Assembly: GCA_032690845.1 (NCBI GenBank)
Contig: CM064427.1
Span: 7,017,501-7,081,500, forward strand
DNA from: Eleusine coracana subsp. coracana
Lineage: Eukaryota > Streptophyta > Magnoliopsida > Poales > Poaceae
DNA: 64,000 bases
Direction: 5' to 3'
Each line of letters opens with the position of its first letter. Within the stretch, counting starts at the first letter, position 1. Of the stretch, positions 1-11,399 are shown in pieces. Both the position numbers and the translations under genes were made by a program. The notes below the pieces were generated by a model. That model made no database searches. It was not told the DNA's origin and worked only from the letters and a program-made list of their open reading frames with translations.

Positions 1-2688
1 CTTATCGCTACCCACAGATGAAGGACAAGATTGAGAAACAATGCAAGGCCATGTTGAAGCAAGGGATCATCCGAGAGTCCACTTCTCCATTCTCCTTGCC
101 CGTGTTGTTGGTCCGCAAGGCCGATGGCATTGGCACTTTTGTGTGGACTACCGGGCTTTGAGCCACAAGATGGTAAAAGACAAGTTCCCCATCCCCATCG
201 TGGATGAGCTGCTGGATGAGCTCAAGGACGCCTGTTTCTTCACCAAGATCGATCTATGGAGCGGCTACCACCAAGTGCGCATGTTCCCCGATGACGTAGA
301 AAAGACCGCGTTCCACACGCACCAGGGCCACTTCGAGTTTCTTGCCATGCCCTTCGGCTTGACGAATTCGCCCTCTATGTTTCAAGCACTGATGAATGAC
401 ATCCTCCAACCCTTCATCCGTAAGTTCGCGTTGGTGTTCTTTGACAACATTTTGATATACAGTCCCACATGGGTGGAGCACCTCCAGCACGTCAAGGCGG
501 TGTTCGAGCAGATGCGGCAGCACCACCTCTTCGTCAAAAGCTCCAAGTGTTTCTTCGGTGAGCTGTCCATGGCTTACTTGGGTCACATCATCTCGGCCGA
601 CGGCGTGGCCATGGACCCTAACAAGGTCTCGGCTGTCGACGCATGGCTGCGCCCTCGGACATTGAAGGCGTTGCACGGTTTTCTCGGTCTGACCAGGTAT
701 TACTGCAATTTCATTGCCTCCTACGGGGTTGTAGCTGCACCCGGACGGCACTGCTCAAGAAGGAGGCTTTCTCTTGGTCACCGGAGGCGGATCAGGCGTT
801 CTAAGAGCTCAAACGCATACTCATGACGGCGCCTCTTCTCCAGCTGCCAAACTTCGACACCCGCTTCATCGTCGACTGCGACGCGTTAGGCTCAGGATTC
901 GGTGTTGTGCTGCACCAAGGTGACGGCCCCATCGCGTTCTTCAGCCGCGCGGCGGCGCCTCATCATGCTAAGCTACCGGCCTATGAGGGTGAGCTCATTA
1001 GGTTGGTGAAGGCGGTCCAAAACTGGAAGCCGTATCTTTGGGACTGCACGTTCCTCGTCCGTACGGACCACTACTCCCTCAAGTTCATTTTGGATCAGCG
1101 CCTCACGACAATCCCACAACACACTGGGTAAGCAAACTTTTTGGGTATGACTTTGCAGTGGAGTACAGGCCCAACAAGCTCAACGTGGTCGTGGAGGCGC
1201 TTTCACGGCACGACGAGGAGCCGATGGCAGTTCACGCCATGACTGCACTGACGTTCGACTTGTTTGATGAACTACGCGCAGAGCTGGCCTCTCACCCGCA
1301 CGCCCTGCAGCTGCCCTGCAGCTACGTGACCAGCTCGCCGCCAAGACTGCGTCGGCTGGTTGGGCGCACACCGACGACCTGCTGCTGTTCAACGGCCGGG
1401 TATTCCTGCCCAACGACTCCAAGCTGTGGCCACAGGTCCTATAGCTGGTGCATGCCGCAGGCCATGAAGGCGGCCAGAAGACCCTCCATCGGTTCCGCGC
1501 AACGTTCTACAGCCCGGCCGCGTGCGCAAGTTCGTGCGCGGGTGCGCCGTGTGCCAGAGGAACAAAACAGAGCACTTGCATCCGGCCGGCCTGCTGCAAC
1601 CCCTACCCGTCCCGAGCAACGTGTGGTGTGACATAGCTATGGATTTCGTGGAGGGGTTCCCGAAGGTTGGGGGCAAATCTGTGATTTTGATGGTGGTTGA
1701 CAGGTTTTCCAAGTTTGCCCACTTTATACCATTGGGGCATCCATACTCGGCGAGCTCGGTGGCCAGAGCCTTCTTCGACATCATCGTTTGTCTACATGGT
1801 CCACCTTGTTCCATCGTTAGCGACCGCGATCAGGTCTTCACCAGCATGTTCTGGACCGAACTGTTCCGGCTATCAGTAGTGCAGCTGCAGCTGAGCTCCG
1901 CATTTCACCCACAGACAGACGGCCAGTCGGAGGTAGCAAACCGGACGATTGCTATGTACTTGCGCTGCTTGGCCGGCAATCGCCCTTGCTCATGGCTGCA
2001 ATGGCTACCTTAGGCGGAGTATTGTTGCAACTCTTCATACCAATCAGCCTTGCGTGCCACGCCCTTTGAGGTGGTCTATGGGCGGTCACCACCAACGTTG
2101 TTGCAGTACCAGCCGGGCACGGCGCATGTGGAGGCAGTGGATGCACAACTTTGTACACGAGATGATTTCCTGGCCGAGATTCGGGAACGCCTCCTTCTTG
2201 CTCAAGATGTCATGAAGAATCAACACGACAAGAAGCACCGCGCACTGGAATTTGCCATTGGCGAGTGGGCATGGCTCCGCCTGCACCATCGCTCTGCTGC
2301 TGGCATTACGTCGGCACACTCGTCCAAGCTGACACCGCGTTTCTACGGCCCTTACAAGGTGATTGAGCGTGTAGGCGATGTTGCCTATCGCTTGCTGCTC
2401 CCAGCGAAGGCCAAGATCCATGATGTTTTCCGTGTGACTCTACTCAAGAAGTTCGAGGGTACTCCCCCCACAAGAAACGATGTCGTTGCCGGTACTGCAC
2501 AATTTCCGTGCTCTGCCATCAACAGACCAGATTTTGCACGCACGGCTCAACAGAGGTGTTTGGGAGCTGTTGGTACAATGGCTTGGCCGGCCGGCGGCAG
2601 ATGCTACTTGGGAGCCTATACGCCAGTTCAAGGAAGCATACCCTGAGGTACAGCTCGTGGACGAGCTGTTTGTCGGGGAGGGGGGAAG
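1..2688 (+). pseudogene. Ty3/gypsy chromovirus pol relic (RT, RNase H, integrase, chromodomain)
   Basis: This is the 3' part of a Ty3 polyprotein whose 5' part lies left of the window. In order there are a reverse transcriptase (from a YRYPQMKDKIE motif at about 10, through IDLWSGYHQVRM and PFGLTNSP), an RNase H (about 820-1130), an integrase (zinc-binding stretch about 1440-1570, core with MDFVEGFP and HPQTDGQSE) and a C-terminal chromodomain (LLVQWLGRPAADATWEP, about 2550-2620). The frame is broken repeatedly, near 130, 740, 1130, 1330 and 1530, with stops at about 800 and 2011. The RT active site reads FFDN instead of [YF]xDD (443-448). The chromodomain places it among the chromoviruses (Tekay/Reina-like). 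It is clearly non-coding now. Confidence 0.92.
2675..2688 (+). other. Polypurine tract of the Ty3 chromovirus
   Basis: GGGGAGGGGGGAAG lies directly before a TGTTGTGG sequence. This is the expected plus-strand primer site immediately upstream of a 3' LTR. Confidence 0.8.
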
Positions 2689-3033
2689 TGTTGTGGACGT
2701 TTATGGGCCGCACGTACAGACGGAGGAAGAAGCAGCAACAGCCGTCGTCGCCCAAGGAAAGTGGCTAAGAGATTAGTTTGGTTAGTTAGCTAATAAAGTG
2801 GGAGAGTAGTTAGAGTTTGTTAGTTTGTTCTGGCGTGCGTGCCTGTTCGATAAAGGCAGGGTCATTAGCTTGTAAAAGGATCATCGAAGAAGAATAGATC
2901 TCCCTGTTGGGTGCTCTGACCTTCGGTCACAGTGGCAGAGGACCTCCCTCGCCGCAGCGATGAGGACAGTGCGCCATTGTCGTCAGTTCGATATCCCCTG
3001 CGCCCAGATCACCGTGGCGGCCACGCTGTAACA
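2689..3033 (+). repeat. 3' LTR of the Ty3 chromovirus
   Basis: The 345-bp stretch begins TGTT and ends AACA, follows a clean polypurine tract, and comes right after the pol chromodomain. The matching 5' LTR is outside the window, so the right boundary (3033) rests only on the terminal TGTT...AACA and could be off by a few bases. Confidence 0.65.
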
Positions 3034-3121
3034 TCTAACAAATGGCAGCAAGTCACACGAAATAAACCTAAAAAAATATACATTGAATTCAAGAAAGTAA
3101 AAATGAAAAAAAGGTCATACC

Positions 3122-3696
3122 TCTTGGTGTCACAGAGCGCGAGTTTCAGTGTCACTAACAGAAAAAGTAAACATGGAAAGGAATTGCGAAGGGTATGGAA
3201 CGGAACAAAAGACTCTTCTCACGTATCCCCAAAAAGATTCCTCCTGTTACAAGTAAGTAGGGGTGCTCTATTTATAGGCCCGTACTTAGGTCATATACAA
3301 ATGACCATTTTGTCTCTCATTACCTACTATATTCTTCGAATATTCTGTACAAAATGGTCATAAAGTTTCAATCGGTCATTTAAGCACCTCTGGTACCCTT
3401 CCTTGTTCCGCATGCCACAACACGTGCTAGTGCCACGTGTTGCCCTCTTCGCGCTATGTCAGTTCTTGATCTTGCCCGGCGCCCTGTCCTTCGAAGGATG
3501 ACGGCTTCATCCTCCGAGGGCGCAGAGGTACCGCCCGAAGGGTCTTGATTTTTCCGCGACCTCCGATGAACACCTGTACCTCGAGGTTATGGTTAGTAAT
3601 AATAAAATGGATAACAATATGTTGACTTTGACTTTTATTCGCAGCCCGACTTTGACGAACCCTCGAAGGGTGGCTTGCAAAGTGATCCCCCCAACA
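3122..3696 (-). repeat. 3' LTR (left copy) of the Tat-type element
   Basis: 575 bp, ending CCAACA on the plus strand. Its outer end reads TCTTGG where the other LTR has TGTTGG, so the terminal TG is mutated. By eye it differs from the right LTR at about 45 sites (roughly 8%), mostly transitions. Confidence 0.92.
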
Positions 3697-3825
3697 GTAG
3701 CCCTTCGAGGGGTGGGTCCAACCTTGATGGGCCGAAACCCTTGCTTTGCCGGGATCTCTTACCAAAACGCCACCCTTCGAACATCAAAGTTGGGCTTTTT
3801 GAGCGAAGCTACCAGGGCTTCTGCC

Positions 3826-3833
3826 TATAAAAG
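3826..3833 (+). promoter_or_regulatory. TATA box of the antisense gene
   Basis: TATAAAAG in the context GCCTATAAAAGGAG, 69 bp upstream of the first ATG (3895) of the plus-strand gene and 130 bp inside the element's 3' LTR. Confidence 0.6.
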
Positions 3834-3979
3834 GAGAATAACTGCGGTGGAAAATTATTATTCTTACTAGTTACTCGTCCGTTGAGCTTCTACTATGCCT
3901 GCGATTATGACTAGGGTTCGAACAGTAATTGTTTCGGAAAGCAAGTCGTCTTCTGGGAGCTCATCCAATTCTCTCGAAG

Positions 3980-4331
3980 GTAACGCTTGGCTATTTTGGG
4001 TGTCGTGGCTCTTGGTCTTCCGCTTTAAATTTTGTGTTACTGTGCCCCCAACTCCCGAGGCTCCGCAGTAAATGCTCGTCCGTTTTTACCCGACTATATA
4101 AGTGGGGGTGAGGGGGGTAAAGGTCTACGAAGCTTTTGCTGTGATTTGCTTTTTAGTACTCTAGCTTCCCATAGCTTCGTGCGCTCATATTGTTGTTTGG
4201 TGATTTTTTTATTTTGAGGCAACGTTCGAGCTAACTCGGTATGCATGAATCCTTACTTCAAAGTGGTCCTTGCGATAGTTGGGACTAGTTTTCGTGTTCC
4301 AACTAAGCTCATATTTTGTGTTTGATTGCAG
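3980..4331 (+). other. Intron 1 of the antisense gene
   Basis: The donor is GAAG|GTAACG and the acceptor is TTTGATTGCAG|GATCTG. Joining 3979 to 4332 gives ...LEGSEGMARVAQ in a continuous frame from the first ATG. Confidence 0.65.
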
Positions 4332-6413
4332 GATCTGAAGGTATGGCTCGAGTGGCACAGACTGCGCGCCCTGACGAGGCTGCTGTTGAAGAAAACCTGC
4401 CTTCGATGACTGTCGACACCGCTACAAGTGAGGGTGACTCCGAGGCGGATTTTGCCAGGAGTTTGGAGGATAACCTCACTGCTGCTCCCGAAGGGCTGGG
4501 TCATGATCATGGTCGAGACCCTCTGAAAGAAGTTGAAGATGATGAAGAAGAAGACGATGGAGATGAGGAGGAGGAGGAGGAGGATGAGGAGGAGGAGGAG
4601 GAAGAGGGTGGTGACAAGGATTTCGCTCCCCGAAGTGTTGCGAGGGTTACCACCGACACCCAAGGGCAAGGTTTGAGCCTCAGGGTTTAGAGTTCTGGTC
4701 TAGTGGGCGAGGACCTGGAAGACGGGGACGCTGATATAAGTGATCTGCTGCCTGCTGATGATTTTGGCAAGCCAAAGGGCCAAAATGGTAAAGAGAAAGA
4801 ACACAAGGGATCCAGACCTCGAACCTCCGTTTTCGGGCGATCTCGCCTCGATACTCCCAAGTTGCATAAACTTGCCGAGTTAGGGTATTTTCCCTCCGGA
4901 GGAGCCTGGCTGGCTAGTCAGGAGGTTACCCCTTGCCCTGCTCAAAACGAGGCCGTGGTTTTTCAAGACCACTTCACTGCTGGCCTTCGCTTTCCTTGCT
5001 CGTCCTTCGTGAAGGACGTGCTAGGCAGGTTCAACGTCCAGCTTCATCATATCAGCCCCAGTGGGATGGCCATGCTGAGCAAGTTTGCCTGGGGCGTACT
5101 GAGTTATCAGGGCCAGCCTGATATTGAAGTGTTATGCAAATATTACTGTGCCCACTACCAACCGAAGACCATTATGATCGATGGCGTGGTGCACGAGGCT
5201 GACTATGGCTGTGTTACCTTCATTCCTCGCTTCAAGCGCGACAATCAGTTTGTCAAGTGCAGCCGAAATCGCTGGGGCGACAAGTGGCATGAAAGCTGGT
5301 TGTACGTGAAGGTTGCCGTAGAAACTGTTCCTGCGGATGGGGGAGAGGCGGCTATTTTTCCCTTAGCTTCGAAGTTGACTCCCTGCAAGCCTCGATCCAC
5401 GGAGGGCAGGGTGCCCAAGGGCTGTAAGAACGAAGCTGCCTTCCACATCGTTACCTTCAACTCAAGCGGCCGGGACCTTGTTGAAGAGTTCGTGGCTGCG
5501 AATAAGTGGCCGCTACGCGAGCGGTGCTTAATTCCCGGCTTTATTCAGAAGAAGATCCCCTCGAGGCCTAACATTACCGTACCGTTCTCGGAGGTGCCCG
5601 TGGATAAACGGAGTTTTGGTGATGAAGATTTTCTAGTCTTCCTACAACGCGCCAGCGAGGCTGTGGTGGGGCTCTACACGCGCGAGGAGCAGTAACACAC
5701 CTGCGAGCGGACTTCTCACAGTGGCCGTCTCAACCGTGTGCTAACTTTGGCCGGTGTGAAGTACCCTGCTCGTGTCGCACCAGGACCTCGAGTGAGGCGG
5801 AACCTGCCCCCTGGTAATATTGGTTCAGATGTTGGCAAGGCAACGGGGGCCAAAAAGGCCAGAAAGGAGAAGTGTCCGGTGAAGCCTCCGCTCCATATTG
5901 GGAAAAGAAAAAGGGAGGAGGAAACTTCGAAGGTCCCTCCAAAACACGTGCTCACAAAAGAACCCTGTCGGGACTCTTTGAGCTCCTCTACCCCCAGCCT
6001 CCGCGCTGTTGGGACTTTGGTGCGTGCCGGCGTGATGGCGAACACTTTTGACGGCGATGATGACGAGGAGGATGACATGGTGGTGGTATCTCCCCCTGCT
6101 ACAGGCGGTGCTGCTAATGTGCCGGCTTCGACTCCCTCCATTATTCCCGCGAAGAGTCGAACTGTGGATACGGAGGCTGCGGACACCCTCACTGGTCTTA
6201 TAGAAAAACTTTTTGCTCGCCCTAGACCTTTGAGTCCAAGTCAACTTTTGATTGGGGCTGAAACCTCTAGAGGGTCTGCGGGTAGAAGCTTGGGCCTGCC
6301 CAAAGGGTATGAGGATTTCGCTGATCCCAAGGCTTGGGCTGATCTATGCCGAGGGGGCTAAGCTATTTGGAGCCGGGGACTTGCGGCGTAATCTATGCCA
6401 TGTTTTGAGACAT

Positions 6414-6508
6414 GTAAGTATGCTTGGCTTTGATGGTGCATGAAAAAGCGTTGTACTATTTTTGTTGAGTCTTGTGACAGGGTTATTTTGATTGTTGTTT
6501 TGTTTCAG
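6414..6508 (+). other. Intron 2 of the antisense gene
   Basis: The donor is ACAT|GTAAGTAT and the acceptor is TTTTGTTTCAG|GCCCAC. It is 95 bp and phase 0. It joins AKLFGAGDLRRNLCHVLRH to AHTLARISSEKT, which continues into the coiled coil. Confidence 0.65.
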
Positions 6509-7429
6509 GCCCACACCCTCGCACGAATTTCTTCTGAGAAAACTTGCACGGAGCTAGCTTCGTTGGAGAAAGAGAAGAATTTGCTTGCAACATAGAATAT
6601 GTTGCTGAAGGAGAAGCTTAAAAGCCTTCGATCTACGAAGGATGAAGCAGCGCTTGAAACTACACGTATGCAAAAGGAGCTTGATGCTTCACGGGCGGAG
6701 GTTGCTGAATTGAAGACAGGCTTGAGTCGCCTGGAAGCTGCTGAGGCTAAGATCATAGCTTTGGAAAATGAAAACACAGCTTTAAAACATGACCGATCGA
6801 CACATAATTACGGCTTCGCTGCCCAAGCTGTATCCGCACACCATCAATATTGCGAGGCTTTGGGTTATATTGGTGTTGAGGCCATGTCATTGACCGATGG
6901 GGCTGCTATCACCGAGGCTGTTTTCTTTGGCTGGCTTCTGAGTTCCAAGCTCTCCCGGGGGTGATGGACAAGCGCAGTAATTTCGGCGCGCTTCATACTG
7001 CGGAGGCTGCTTTCGGGCTGCTAGAACGTGAAGGCTGCGACCACTTCCATGCTCTGGGAAGGCGCAATTTTCTGATTGGGGCGGACGCTCGAGACGGCTT
7101 GTCATCGGAGGCTATCGCCGCAGCTAAATGCGTTGCTATGAAATTTTGGCGTGATCACGGCCGCGAAGCCATAATTGTGCCTGTGCAGATGCCCGACTCT
7201 TCGAGGAGCGATAGCGGCCAAGCTAAAGATCCTTCGGGGGGCCAAGGCACTTCAAGGAACGCCGCCGAGAAGGCTAGAACTTTGGAGGGTGGATCTAAGG
7301 CCGCACCGAGCGAGGTTTAGGATCATTTGTAGTTGCTATGTTGATGTAATATACTTTTTGGGAGGTCTTGAGGGAAATTTTGTAACTATAATTTTGACAT
7401 GCCTACTTCACCCTAGGCTGGTGTCCTTC

Positions 7430-8215
7430 ATGTCGTATGCGCGGGAATCCGAAGAGGATACTTCTAGTGGATCTTCCGCGTTGCGCATATTGGGCCTGAT
7501 GAGCGAGGGGTCCCCATCTTTAATGGATGACGCTTCTGTGCCGACGCCAACTTTGAGTAGTTCCGAGGCCAGTTTGAGCGGCTTTGAAGCATTAGATGTT
7601 GTGGCGGAGGCAGAAAGACTTGAGGACCCCGAGCGCGCTGCTTCGTCTAGGGCGCGCTTGGTGACTTTGGACACCGGTGTGGTTTGTGTAGGGAATTATT
7701 TCCACTTATTTAGTCGTGGTGCTTCATCTAGTGCGTCATCCACACTTGGTCGTCGGGGTAAGGGTAGGTCCTGTGGTGGAGCAGTCTCTGCTAACGTAGA
7801 CAGACTGCGCAGGAAGCGAGGACCCGGGTCTTCGCTTCCGGAAGAAAAGCGAGAAACCCCTGGGCACTGATGGTTCCAACGCCTCAATTCTGCAGCCGTC
7901 CTGTCCGCGGCTTGCTATGGCGAAACGATCAATTAGCTCTGTGTTGAATTCGCTGACAAAGATTGCTAAATCCTTTTCGTAAGCACCGGTTCCAACTAGT
8001 GGAAATGTTCAAGATTCGGGCGTCATTGGTGCTGGGGGCTCGAGACCTAATCCTTGCCCCCCTCCGCCTGGTTATACTGCCGATGAATGGTCCATTTTGC
8101 TTCTCCAGTTATTAGCCTCTAGGGTTGTTGTAAAAGAAGAACCCATTGATTATGATTTCTGATGTAAACATTTGTTAGTTCCAATAGTAATAAAGTATGT
8201 TTTGCCAGGTTTGTG
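7430..8215 (+). pseudogene. 3' part of the antisense transcription unit, Ser-rich ORF and poly(A) signal
   Basis: A Ser/Asp/Glu-rich reading frame (MSYARESEEDTSSGS..., 7430-7870) lies downstream of the antisense gene and ends in a basic stretch. I recognise no domain. An AATAAAG at 8191-8197 could serve as the poly(A) signal of the antisense transcript, just before the tandem array. It may be a last exon or a second small gene. Confidence 0.4.
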
Positions 8216-8254
8216 TTGCTATTAATTGCTTAGCGTTTACGTTGAATTTTGATA

Positions 8255-9031
8255 AATGCCAGCCTCCCCCTCGAAGTGCTAGGGGCGAGGTGTTTTAGGG
8301 CGAACCCTTCGACAGGTTTGGGCTGCAACAAGCCCCTTAGCATTTTTTTCGCTAAGTTTTTTTTTTTGAAAAACGCCACCCTCTCCCTCGAAGTGCTAGG
8401 GGCGAGGTGCTTTAGGGCGAACCCTTCGATGGGTTTGGGCTGCAACGAGCCCCTTAGCATTTTTTTTGCTAAGTTTTTTGAAAAACGCCACCCTCTCTCT
8501 CGAAGTGCTAAGGGCGAGGTGCTTTAGGGCGAACTCTTTGACGGGTTTGAGCTGCAACAAGCCCCTTAGTATTTTTTCGCTAATTTTTTTAAAAAACGTC
8601 ACCCTCTTCCTCGAAGTGCTAGGATCGAGGTGCTTTAAGGCGAACCCTTCGAGGGGTTTGGGCTGCAACGAGCCCCTTAGCATTTTTTCGCTAAGTTTTT
8701 TGAAAAACGTCACCCTCTCTCTCGAAGTGCTAGGGGCGAGGTGCTTTAAGACGAACCCTTTGACAGGTTTAGGCTGCAACAAGCCCCTTAGAATTTTTTT
8801 TCGCTAAGTTTTTTAAAAACGCCACCCTCTCCCTCGAAGTGCTAGGGGTAAGGTGCTTTAGGGCAAACCCTTCAACGGGTTTGGGCTGCAATGAGCCCCT
8901 TAGAATTTTTTTGCTAATTTTTTTGAAAAACGTCACCCTCTCCCTCGAAGTGCTAGGGGCGAGGTGCTTTAGGACGAACCTTTCGACAGGTTTGGGCTGC
9001 AACGAGCCCCTTAGCATTTTTTCGCTAAGTT
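8255..9031. repeat. Seven-copy tandem array, unit 111-117 bp
   Basis: Seven copies of a 111-bp unit start its TCGAAGTGCTA core at 8271, 8388, 8500, 8611, 8722, 8834 and 8945. Spacing is 111-112 bp except the first step (117). Each unit holds an inverted CTCGAAG...CTTCGA motif, TTAGGGCGAACCCTT and a T-tract. It separates the pol 3' end from the antisense gene. Confidence 0.92.
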
Positions 9032-9400
9032 AGCTGGCTGCACGGGTTTTAGCTCTTCGGGCTTAGCCAGTGCGACAGCTATGGCTTGAGAGCTTTTTGC
9101 TCTTCATCGAATGTTTCAATCTCCATTGTGGGAGTTGTTTCGACGTGCTTTGCTGAGCGAGGCTTTCCGCTTTGGGGAAGGCAACTTTATAGATTTAGCT
9201 GGGGTTTACATTAGATCCACCTCGTTAAAAACCTCACCTCTGCGAAGGGTTCCCTTGTGAGGAAAAGAGTATGGTCCTTTAAATAATTGCCTAAAAAGGA
9301 AAGCCTGAAAAGAAAATCTACCAACTAAGCTCAAGGTAGCACTTATAGTTTCGTGCTATGCTTGGCTGTTTACATGCTTCGAGTGGTGTCTTTTCTATAC
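9032..9400. other. Non-coding spacer between integrase stop and the 111-bp array
   Basis: About 370 bp inside the retrotransposon with no coding frame and no repeat I could recognise. It is taken as the element's 3' untranslated part. Confidence 0.5.
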
Positions 9401-10809
9401 TTAAAACCTTCGAAGGTTGTTCGTGTTCCATGAATGCGGCAACTCTTCTCCTTGCGAAGTCTGGAGCCTATACGCTCCGGGCCTGTTTGATTTTGCCACA
9501 ATATATGGACCCTCCCATTTGGGTTCTAACTTGCCTTTGCTTTCTGTTTTCAGGCTTCGGAGTAGAACTAGGTCTCCTACTGTGTAAGCTCGGGGTGCGA
9601 CTTTTCGATCCCTCCACTGGCGGGTTTCTGATTGATATTTTTCAAGGTTGACAACTGCATCCAGTCTGTCAACTTCCATGAGATCTTTTGATTCCGCCTC
9701 TGTAGGTTGTGTTGATTTTACATTGAAGGTTCTGGGGCTTTGATGCAAATTCTCCTCGGGCGTGACTGCTTCTTCTCCGTAAAGTAACCTAAAGGGCAAG
9801 TATTTGGTTGCCCTGGTTTTAGTCGTATTGTGCGACCATATGGCCCTTGGCAGTTCTTCTGCCCACTTTCCTTTCTTGTCATCGAGGAGTATCTTTTTGA
9901 TTGCCTTGAATATAAGGTTGTTTGCTCTTTCGCTCCATTTGACTGGGGGTGATATACTGACGCGAAGTCGACTTTGGTTCCAATAGAGTGACATAATTCT
10001 TTGAACATATCGTTCTCGAATTATTTTCCGTTGTCGATTGTTATGTCCCTTGGCACTCCGAAGCGGCAGATGACATTTTGCCAGAAGAACTTTCTGATTG
10101 TTGCTGCCGAGATGTTTGTGATTGGTTTTGCTTCGATCCACTTGGTGAAATATTCTAGCGCTACTACTACCCACCTGTAATTCCCCGGGGCTGTGGGTAG
10201 GGGTCCAACGATGTCGATTCCCAAGCGTTGGAGAGGCCATGATGGGGCTATGAGTTGCGTTGGCTGTGAGGGCGTTGACTGCCTATTTGAGATTTTTTGA
10301 CAGGCTTCGCATCTGGTTACTACTTTTGCGGCGTCTTTGACCATATATGGCCACAAGAAACCTTGCCTAACTGCCTTTGCAGCTAATGGTCGAGGTCCAA
10401 TATGCGCTCTGTAGATTCCCTCGTGTATCTTACTGAGTAGCTGGGTGCCCTCCGTTTTGCTTACACACTTAAGTAGTGGCGCGCAAATTCCTGACTTGTA
10501 CAGCTGACCCTCAATGATTTTGTAGTTCCTGGCCCTTTGCTGCATTCTCTTGGCTTCTGACTTGGTGTCTGGCTCGTAAAAACCTCTGAGATACACAATG
10601 ATTTGGGTTCTCCAGTCTTCGCTTGCTACAACATGTATTTTCTTGGGGTCCTGGAGGACTGCCTTGATTGAAGGTTCTGTGATTGTTTGAAAAAACACAT
10701 TTTGTGGTATTGCCTCTTTTCTTACGGCCAACTTGGCGAGCTCGTCTACCTCCGTGTTAAACTTCCTCTCGATGTACTGTATATCGAAGCCTTTGAAATA
10801 CTTTTCCAT
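9401..10809 (-). pseudogene. integrase of the Tat-type element
   Basis: An HHCC zinc domain (HEGIYRAHIG...CEACQKIS) and a catalytic core (LGIDIVGPLP; VPRDITIDNG) are visible, followed by the C-terminal GPYIVAKSNRPGAYRL module. The frame is cut by a stop just after DNGK (about 10020, where Q would be expected) and a frameshift at about 9940, exactly at the SNGA-E motif holding the catalytic Glu. It cannot make an active enzyme. Confidence 0.9.
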
Positions 10810-11388
10810 ACTTCGTATGGTGCTATGGTATTTCTCAAGCAGTGGATCCCAGGTTGTGAATTCTTTGTCATATTGGCTGGCAACGATCTTGAAATCTATT
10901 CTAATTCTGCACCTCTGGACTCAAAGTGCTCTCAGTTTCTTGAGCCCCAGCAGTACTGCCTCATACTCTGCTATGTTATTGGTGCACTTGTCTGTTTCTT
11001 TACTAAACTCGAGCCTTGTAGCGTATTTCATTTTCACACCCTTGGGCGAGGTGACTACTGCTGCTATTCCTGCCCCGGCCAGTCCCCAGGCTCCGTCGCA
11101 GTGCACTGTCCACTCTGGCTTAGACCATGTTTGATTTTTTATGTGCTGTGGAGCTATCCAATCTGCTATGAAGTCAGCAAGTACCTGGAACTTGATGACA
11201 CTGCGTTTCTCGAAGTCTACTACATGCTCTGAGAGTTCCATGGCCCATTTACCGATTGTTCCCGAAGCTCCCCGGTTGCCAAATATTTCATTAAGAGGTT
11301 GGCTGGTGAGCACTTTGATGTGATGAGCCTCAAAATAATACCGCAGCTTTCTGAAGGCCATGACTACCGCGTATGCGATTTTTTCCAT
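10809..11388 (-). pseudogene. second (archaeal-type) RNase H of the Tat-type element
   Basis: After the tether region (WTVHCDGAWG at about 11110) there is a second RNase H with the acidic DG and NNIAEYEAVLLGL motifs. This extra RNase H is a known hallmark of the Tat lineage. The frame is open from 11388 to a stop at 10921, then continues to the integrase. Confidence 0.82.
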
Positions 11389-11399
11389 CTCGGAATATA

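Larger units (their letters stand above)
3895..7320 (+). pseudogene. Spliced antisense gene of the retrotransposon ('putative gypsy type transposon' domain)
   Basis: A multi-exon gene runs opposite to gag-pol. Exon 1 is 3895-3979, intron 1 is 3980-4331 (GTAACG...TTGCAG), and the split codon G|GA keeps the frame. The next exon encodes an acidic region (poly-Glu/Asp, about 4530-4610) and then a domain of the PF04195 type (ELGYFPSGG; VVFQDHFTAGLRFP; FVKDVLGRFNVQLHHISPSG) at about 4870-5300. A second intron is 6414-6508 (GTAAGT...TTTCAG, phase 0), followed by a coiled coil (6599-6790) and a conserved tail. Stops at 4688 and 5693, a frameshift near 6345, a stop at 6594 and a shift near 6955 break it. 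Function of the family is unknown. Confidence 0.8.

Noticed and set aside
8230..9033. Repeated peptides (SLQPKPVEGFALKHLAPSTSRERVT-like) encoded on both strands of the 111-bp array
   Set aside because: The open frames follow from a unit length divisible by three; the repeats lie in a non-coding part of a retrotransposon and have no start context or domain.
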